From positions 1-11,003 of the forward strand of contig JALGTT010000024.1 of NCBI GenBank assembly GCA_029821235.1: 11,003 nucleotides of DNA. The letters are read 5' to 3'. Numbering within the stretch: position 1 is the first letter of the stretch; the number at the start of each line of letters is the position of its first letter. This document shows, in pieces, positions 6,506 to 11,003 of the stretch. The stretch is from Candidatus Hebobacteria bacterium. GTDB taxonomy: Bacteria; Armatimonadota; Hebobacteria; Hebobacterales; Hebobacteraceae. A program made the position numbers and the translations under genes. Under the pieces are notes generated by a model, which was not told the DNA's origin, ran no database searches, and was given only the letters and a program-made list of their open reading frames with translations.

Positions 6506-8176
6506 GTGAAACGTCAGACCGTTCTCGCCGGCGCCACCATCATGAGCGCGGCCGCCCTCCTCAGTCGTCTCCTCGGCTGGGTGCGCGACCGCGCCATCGG
6601 TCACTACTGGGGAGCTGGGGGCCACAGCGACGCCTACTGGGCGGCCTTCACGGTTCCCGATCTGCTCTACTACTTGCTCGCCGGCGGGGCGTTGAGCGCG
6701 GCGGTAATCCCCGTCTTCACCGCCTACCTGCAGCGGAAGGAGGACGACGAGAGCTGGCGGGCGGCCAACACCCTCGTCACTCTGCTGGTGGTGTGTGCGC
6801 TCACCGGCGTGGTGTTTATCGAGTTGTTCGCCCCTTCGCTGGTGAGGCTGACGGTCCCGGGATTGATGTCCAGCCGAGGGCCGGAGGCGGTGGCCGAGAC
6901 GGCCGGCTATGTCCGCCTGCTCGCCCCCATGCTCCTGTTCACCGTTCTCAGCGCCCTGTTCACCGGTTTGATCCAGTCCCACCGGCATTTCACCGCGCCG
7001 GCGCTGTCCTGGCTGGTGTACAACCTGGGGGTGATCGCGGGGGCCTTCATCGGCGGCTCCCTGGTGGCCCGCCACGCGGGGCAGGTGGCCGGCCTGCGCA
7101 CCCTGTGCCTGGGGGTGGTCACGGGTGCGATGCTGCAGGTGTTGGTGCAATTGCCGCCTTTGCTGGCGCGGGGGTTCCGCTACCGGCCGATGCTGGATCT
7201 GAGGCACCCGGGGGTGCGGGAGGTGCTTCACCTCTTCTTCCCCTATATGGCGGGGCTGGCGTTCACCCAGATCTGCCTGCTGTGGCTGCCCAGTTTCTTC
7301 GGGTCCTACTTCGAGGCCGGCGCGATCACCAGTCTCCGCTATGCCAACCGGCTGGTGGTGCTTCCGCTGGGGGTGTTCAGCATCGCCATCTCCACCGCCG
7401 CGTTTCCCAAGATGGCGGAGCAGGTGGCGGCGGGCGAGATGGCCAGGTTCCGGGGGCTGATCTCCGGCTCCATGCGGGCGGTCCTGTTCCTGGCAGTGCC
7501 GTCGGTGGCGGCGCTGATAGTGCTGGCGGGGCCCATCATCCGTCTCCTGTGGCGGTCTGGGCGGTTCGACGAGCAGGCCGTGAGGGCGGCGGAGTTCTGC
7601 CTCCTGTTCTATGCCTTCTCTCTGATCGGGATCTCCGCCCTCCAGGTGCTGAACCGCGCCTGCTATTCGCTGCGGGACCGTCGCACACCGCCGCTGGTCG
7701 GGGCCGGGTATACTGTGGTGATCGTGGGGGTGGCGATCGTTCTCATGTCGGGCCGGCTCCAGTATGCCGCCATCGCCGCCTCCACCTCCGTGGGGGTGAC
7801 GGTGGGGGCGCTGGTGATGTTCGAGGTGCTGCGCCGCCGGTTGGGGGGAATCGCGGGCTGGGTGATCGTGGGGTCGTTCGCGCGGATGGTGGTGGCCGCC
7901 GCGGCCGCCGGCTTCGCGGCCTGGCAGACCTCCCACTGGCTGGGCGGCCGGCTGGGCGTGCCGGATACGCACTTCTGGCTCTCTCCGCCGCCCGCCGGGG
8001 CGCCGGTGCCGGCGCCGGTGCTCTTCGTGGCCGGCCAGGTGGCGAGCAGCCTGCTGGTGGGCGCGGCCGTCTACCTGGCCTGTTTGTGGGTGATGCGCGC
8101 CCCGGAGTTGGGCAGCGCAGGGGAGATGCTCCGCAGGCGGATGAGCAGGACGAGGGAGATGCCATCGGCGGGATAG
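6506..8176 (+). CDS. murJ: Lipid II flippase MurJ (MviN family)
   Basis: Polytopic inner-membrane protein of the MOP superfamily that flips lipid II across the membrane for peptidoglycan synthesis. The protein is 556 aa from the GTG at 6506 and is rich in hydrophobic segments throughout, consistent with about 14 helices. The family signature LLSRLLGWVRDRAIG at residues 18-32 has R21 and R27 with the same spacing as the essential R18 and R24 of E. coli MurJ. Further typical segments are DAYWAAFTVPDLLYYLLAGGALSAAVIPVF and a central GAITSLRYANRLVVLPLGVFSIAISTAAFP. No Shine-Dalgarno precedes any candidate start. The ATG at 6497 lies inside the -10 box, so a leaderless GTG start is preferred, although many annotations would choose 6497. 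lepA follows after 8 nt and is probably coupled. Confidence 0.95.
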   Translation: MKRQTVLAGATIMSAAALLSRLLGWVRDRAIGHYWGAGGHSDAYWAAFTVPDLLYYLLAGGALSAAVIPVFTAYLQRKEDDESWRAANTLVTLLVVCALTGVVFIELFAPSLVRLTVPGLMSSRGPEAVAETAGYVRLLAPMLLFTVLSALFTGLIQSHRHFTAPALSWLVYNLGVIAGAFIGGSLVARHAGQVAGLRTLCLGVVTGAMLQVLVQLPPLLARGFRYRPMLDLRHPGVREVLHLFFPYMAGLAFTQICLLWLPSFFGSYFEAGAITSLRYANRLVVLPLGVFSIAISTAAFPKMAEQVAAGEMARFRGLISGSMRAVLFLAVPSVAALIVLAGPIIRLLWRSGRFDEQAVRAAEFCLLFYAFSLIGISALQVLNRACYSLRDRRTPPLVGAGYTVVIVGVAIVLMSGRLQYAAIAASTSVGVTVGALVMFEVLRRRLGGIAGWVIVGSFARMVVAAAAAGFAAWQTSHWLGGRLGVPDTHFWLSPPPAGAPVPAPVLFVAGQVASSLLVGAAVYLACLWVMRAPELGSAGEMLRRRMSRTREMPSAG

Positions 8177-8184
8177 GTTGAACC

Positions 8185-9993
8185 ATGGCGCTGTCGCAGC
8201 AAGAAAGAACGCGCAACTTCTGCATCATTGCGCACATAGATCACGGCAAGTCCACGCTGGCCGACCGGATTCTGGAGAGCACGCAGACGCTGGACCGGCG
8301 CCAGATGCGGGACCAGGTGCTCGACCAGATGGACCTGGAGCGGGAGCGCGGCATCACCATCAAGGCGAGCGCCATCCACCTCACCTATCGGGCGGAGGAT
8401 GGGGAGGAATACCTGCTCAATCTGATCGACACACCGGGCCACGTGGATTTCACCTATGAGGTGTCGCGCAGCCTAGCCGCCGCGGAGGGCGCGCTGCTAG
8501 TGGTGGACGCGGTGCAGGGGGTGGAGGCGCAGACGGTGGCCAACGCCCACCTGGCGGTGGAGCAGGGGCTGGAGATCGTGCCGGTGATCAACAAGATAGA
8601 TCTGCCGAACGCCTCCGCGGAGCGGGCCCGGTCGGAACTGGAGGACATCATCGGGCTGGACGGGGAGGAGGCGCTGCTGACCAGCGCGAAACTGGGCACC
8701 GGAGTGAAGGAGGTCCTGGAGGCGGTGGTGCGCCGGATTCCGCCCCCGGAGGGAGACCCGAATGCCCCCCTGCAGGCGCTCATCTTCGACTCCCACTTCG
8801 ACCCCCACCGGGGGATCGTCGCCTATGTGCGGGTGCGGAACGGACGGATCAGACCCGGCATGCAGATTCGCATGATGTCCACCGGCCGCGCCTACACGGT
8901 GCAGGAGATCGGCGTGTTCCGCCTGGGGTTGCAGCCGGTCGAGGAGTTGTCGGCGGGGACGGTGGGATATGTGATCGCGGGGATCAAGGAGATCGGGGAG
9001 GCCCAGGTGGGGGACACCATCACCGACCACGCGGCCCCGGCGAGCGAACCCCTGCCCGGATACCGGGAGGCGAAGCCGGTGGTGTTCTGCGGGCTCTACA
9101 CCTCCGAGAACCAGGACTATCCGCTGCTGAGGAACGCGCTGGAGAAGTTGAGCCTGAACGATGCCGCGCTCTCCTATGAGCCGGAGACCTCGGCCGCGCT
9201 GGGCTTCGGGTTCAGGTGCGGGTTCCTGGGGCTGTTGCACATGGACATCGTGCAGGAGCGGCTGGAGAGGGAGTACGAGTTGGACCTGGTGGCGACCGCG
9301 CCCAGCGTGGTCTACCATGTGCTCACCACCGATGGCGAGATGCTGGAGGTGGACAGCCCGGCGAAATTGCCCCGGGCCGACAAGATCGCGCGCATCGAGG
9401 AGCCCTATGTGCGCGCCACCATCATGACCCCCGCGACCTATCTGGGCGCCTGTATCGATCTCTGCCAGGACCGAAGAGGGGAGTACCAGTCCCAGGAGCA
9501 CTCCGGCACCGACCGCGTGATCCTCACCTACCTGCTGCCATTGGCGGAGATCCTGTTGGACTTCTTCGACCAGTTGAAATCCCGGAGCCGGGGCTATGCG
9601 TCTCTGGACTACGAGGTGGCCGGCTACCGGGAGTCCGATCTGGTGAAACTGGATGTGATGATCAACGGGGATCCGGTGGACGCGCTGTCCATCATCACCC
9701 ACCGCACCCGCGCTTACCAGCGCGGCCGCGCCCTGGTGCAGAGGCTGCGGAAGGCGCTTCAGAGGCAAATGTACGAGATCCGCCTGCAGGCGGCGATCGG
9801 CTCCCGCGTGATCGCCTCGGAGCGCATTCCCCCGCTGCGGAAGAACGTGCTCGCCAAGTGCTATGGCGGCGATGTCACCAGAAAACGCAAACTCCTGGAG
9901 AGGCAGAAGGAGGGCAAGAAGCGCATGCGCCAGGTGGGCAAGGTGAGCATCCCCCAGGAGGCGTTTCTCACCGTGCTGAAGATCGCGGAGTGA
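8185..9993 (+). CDS. lepA: Elongation factor 4 / ribosomal back-translocase LepA
   Basis: Translational GTPase that binds stalled or mis-translocated ribosomes and also influences initiation. Its 602-aa length is normal for the family. GTPase motifs are the P-loop AHIDHGKST (residues 16-24), switch I around RERGITIKA, DTPGH (82-86) and NKID (136-139). Domains II and III/V follow, with GFRCGFLGLLHM in the middle. The EF4-specific C-terminal domain includes AKCYGGDVTRKRKLL and ends GKVSIPQEAFLTVLKIAE. The ATG is 8 nt after the murJ stop and has only a weak site (GATAGG), suggesting translational coupling to murJ. In many bacteria hemW directly follows lepA; here a 648-bp low-GC stretch separates them. 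Confidence 0.98.
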   Translation: MALSQQERTRNFCIIAHIDHGKSTLADRILESTQTLDRRQMRDQVLDQMDLERERGITIKASAIHLTYRAEDGEEYLLNLIDTPGHVDFTYEVSRSLAAAEGALLVVDAVQGVEAQTVANAHLAVEQGLEIVPVINKIDLPNASAERARSELEDIIGLDGEEALLTSAKLGTGVKEVLEAVVRRIPPPEGDPNAPLQALIFDSHFDPHRGIVAYVRVRNGRIRPGMQIRMMSTGRAYTVQEIGVFRLGLQPVEELSAGTVGYVIAGIKEIGEAQVGDTITDHAAPASEPLPGYREAKPVVFCGLYTSENQDYPLLRNALEKLSLNDAALSYEPETSAALGFGFRCGFLGLLHMDIVQERLEREYELDLVATAPSVVYHVLTTDGEMLEVDSPAKLPRADKIARIEEPYVRATIMTPATYLGACIDLCQDRRGEYQSQEHSGTDRVILTYLLPLAEILLDFFDQLKSRSRGYASLDYEVAGYRESDLVKLDVMINGDPVDALSIITHRTRAYQRGRALVQRLRKALQRQMYEIRLQAAIGSRVIASERIPPLRKNVLAKCYGGDVTRKRKLLERQKEGKKRMRQVGKVSIPQEAFLTVLKIAE

Positions 9994-10053
9994 ACGTCTG
10001 ACAGGATTGTATGACGTTTATAGAAGCTGTTTGACGGGTACTCGTCTAGCTTG

Positions 10054-10061
10054 AAGGAGGT
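10054..10061 (+). promoter_or_regulatory. Strong ribosome binding site of the DCD gene
   Basis: AAGGAGGT is the best Shine-Dalgarno match on the plus strand of this window. It is directly adjacent to the ATG at 10062, which is too close for normal initiation, but 9 nt from the ATG at 10071. This decides the start in favour of 10071. Confidence 0.7.
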
Positions 10062-10070
10062 ATGTTGCTG

Positions 10071-10475
10071 ATGTCTGGATATATCTTCTTGTGCAACGAG
10101 CATACGAAACAAGAGGTCTTCAGCAGGCAGTTGATGGGTACTACTAGAACAATGGCACAGCAGATGCCGGTGAAGAAAGGGGACATCCTTTTCCTGTATG
10201 ATTACACTAATGAGGAACTTCATGGGATATTCTCGGCTGAAGAGGATGCTCAACTTGATTGGGCCCCGGACGCGTGGAAGGGCAAGTATCCGTGGCAGGT
10301 GCCTTTTCGCGTTAGATGCCAGTGTGCCCCACTGCTACGCCACGAGTTTGCACACCTGGTAAAGTGGTACGGAGAGCCACCCAAACCCCATCTTTGCCCA
10401 GTATTGAAGACGGATCAGGCGGTGGTGGACCTCGAACGTGCGTTCGTGACGAAGGGACAAGTACAGCACGGTTAG
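10071..10475 (+). CDS. Single-domain DCD (PUA-like, EVE-related) protein
   Basis: 134-aa protein that is essentially one DCD (Development and Cell Death) domain, known from plant stress proteins such as NRP and also found scattered in prokaryotes. The conserved blocks occur in order: GYIFLCNEHT (3-12), FSRQLMG (17-23), KKGDILFLYDYT (35-46), ELHGIFSA (49-56), PDAWKGKYPWQVPFRV (66-81) and FAHLVKWYG (93-101). DCD and EVE domains belong to the PUA/YTH-like group and are proposed to read modified nucleobases, often in defence or RNA-modification contexts. No nuclease, helicase or membrane segment is fused here. The gene is much lower in G+C than its neighbours and interrupts lepA-hemW, which suggests horizontal acquisition. 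Domain identification is by pattern recognition and fairly firm; the ligand and role are inferred. Confidence 0.82.
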   Translation: MSGYIFLCNEHTKQEVFSRQLMGTTRTMAQQMPVKKGDILFLYDYTNEELHGIFSAEEDAQLDWAPDAWKGKYPWQVPFRVRCQCAPLLRHEFAHLVKWYGEPPKPHLCPVLKTDQAVVDLERAFVTKGQVQHG

Positions 10476-10641
10476 GACAGGCTGCCGCGTTTCCGAGTGC
10501 CACGCCATCATCCCAGGGCCGGGGCTTGTCCGCAACTCGGAGCACGTCGACAGGAGATTAGCCGATTCATCGGCAGGACCAGCCGGGGCGCGTGTGCACG
10601 CTATCCTGAGCGCGAACAATGTCTCCCAACGGAGAAGCGAT
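10476..10641 (+). other. Gap between the DCD gene and hemW
   Basis: 166 nt with no supported gene. It holds a small perfect hairpin, GCCGA-TTCA-TCGGC (10561-10574), the downstream flanking repeat (about 10545-10556), and two interleaved complementary pairs: 10475-10482 with 10524-10531, and 10492-10498 with 10535-10541. No T-run or clear promoter is visible. hemW may be read through from upstream or use an unrecognised promoter. Confidence 0.4.
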
Positions 10642-11003
10642 TTGCTGAGAATCGGCCTCTACCTCCACCTCCCGTTCTGCCTCGCCAAGTGCGCCTACTG
10701 TGATTTCGACTCCGTTCCTCTCGCCGCGGCGGGCGGGGAGGAGGCGGCGCGGCGGTATCTGGACTTCCACGGCGCGGCGGTGGACACCATCTATCTGGGC
10801 GGCGGGACGCCCAGCGTGCTGCCCGCGGAGTGGCTGGCCGAGTTGCTGGCGCGGGTGAGGAACCGGTTCGACTGCTCGTCCTGCGCGGAGGTGACCGTGG
10901 AGGCGAACCCGGCCACGGTGGACGAGGAAAAGTTGGCCGCGCTGCGGGAGGCCGGGGTCACCCGCATCAGCCTGGGCGTGCAGTCGCTCTGCGACGAGGT
11001 GTT
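10642..11003 (+). CDS. hemW: Heme chaperone HemW (radical SAM), 3' end cut by window
   Basis: HemW, formerly annotated as oxygen-independent coproporphyrinogen oxidase-like HemN, binds heme and transfers it to membrane respiratory proteins. It uses a radical-SAM 4Fe-4S cluster. The first 120 codons are present. LRIGLYLHLPFC leads into CxxxCxxC at C13, C17 and C20 followed by DFDS, the HemW rather than HemN form. GGGTPS, VTVEANP and RISLGVQS follow in family order. The start is a TTG at 10642, supported by GGAG at 10631-10634 with a 7-nt spacer; no ATG is available close by. The stretch between CDF and GGGTPS is about 30 residues, shorter than usual, and appears to lack most of the first barrel helix. 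Confidence 0.93.
   Translation, partial: MLRIGLYLHLPFCLAKCAYCDFDSVPLAAAGGEEAARRYLDFHGAAVDTIYLGGGTPSVLPAEWLAELLARVRNRFDCSSCAEVTVEANPATVDEEKLAALREAGVTRISLGVQSLCDEV

Larger units (their letters stand above)
9994..10560. repeat. Imperfect direct repeats flanking a low-GC insert
   Basis: ACGTCTGACAGGA starts right after the lepA stop (9994-10006), and ACGTCGACAGGA recurs at about 10545-10556, differing by one inserted T. The two copies bracket a segment with lower G+C than the flanks (40-48% by hand count over 10081-10260, 58-65% over 10261-10380, against 72% in a lepA line counted the same way). They could be footprints of an insertion or of recombination. The repeat is short, so chance is possible. 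No transposase or terminal inverted repeats were seen. Confidence 0.35.

Noticed and set aside
6227..7972. 581-codon open frame on the minus strand
   Set aside because: It is antisense to murJ, composed of low-complexity Arg/His/Gln/Pro/Gly-rich sequence. It is a GC-rich shadow.
6469..8181. 570-codon alternative frame over murJ
   Set aside because: It has no membrane segments or family motifs and is Gly/Ala/Arg-rich, so it is a shadow of murJ.
9998..10036. Promoter for the DCD gene (CTGACA with TTTATA, or TTGACG at 10031)
   Set aside because: The first pair has only a 13-bp spacer, and the second has no -10 at a proper distance. The region is AT-richer, but no convincing promoter is visible.
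10312..10770. Small open frames on both strands around the DCD-hemW junction
   Set aside because: They lack ribosome sites and recognisable motifs and overlap the DCD gene or hemW, which are well supported.

Overview
The window looks like part of a bacterial chromosome of high G+C content, roughly two thirds G+C in the coding parts by eye. It carries mostly housekeeping genes, densely packed, with good Shine-Dalgarno sites for most of them. Peptidoglycan synthesis (MurJ), EF4/LepA, RlmN and HemW indicate a bacterium. A potassium-independent proton-pumping pyrophosphatase, a pair of small TrkA proteins and a Thermus/Thermotoga-like class II aldolase would fit Actinobacteria-like, Chloroflexota, Armatimonadota or another deep high-GC lineage. 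I cannot assign the phylum from the sequence alone.

Left half, all on the minus strand (transcribed from about 6365 down to 1): an NAD-domain-only TrkA protein, a full TrkA protein with NAD and RCK_C domains, class II fructose-bisphosphate aldolase, the membrane H+-pyrophosphatase HppA, a stand-alone Lrp/AsnC ligand-binding (RAM) domain, and rlmN, which runs off the left edge. Gaps are 38 to 131 nt, so one or a few polycistronic units are likely. Hairpins at 1014-1043 (perfect 13-bp stem) and 3784-3802, and a palindrome at 4836-4847, may punctuate the unit. The grouping combines potassium uptake control, ion pumping driven by pyrophosphate, and a glycolytic/gluconeogenic enzyme.

Centre: a 331-bp divergent intergenic region (6175-6505) holds a candidate promoter for each direction. 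The murJ promoter has a perfect TATAAT that overlaps the first ATG, which suggests that murJ is translated from a leaderless mRNA at a GTG nine bases downstream.

Right half, plus strand: murJ (lipid II flippase) and lepA (EF4), separated by 8 nt, then hemW (radical-SAM heme chaperone), which runs off the right edge. Between lepA and hemW lies a 648-bp stretch of clearly lower G+C. It contains a 134-aa gene that I recognise as a single-domain DCD (Development and Cell Death) protein of the PUA-like/EVE-related group, a predicted reader of modified bases. It has its own strong Shine-Dalgarno and is flanked by imperfect direct repeats. It looks like a cargo gene inserted into a conserved housekeeping pair and is the most unusual item in the window.

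No rRNA, tRNA, CRISPR array, transposase or origin was seen.
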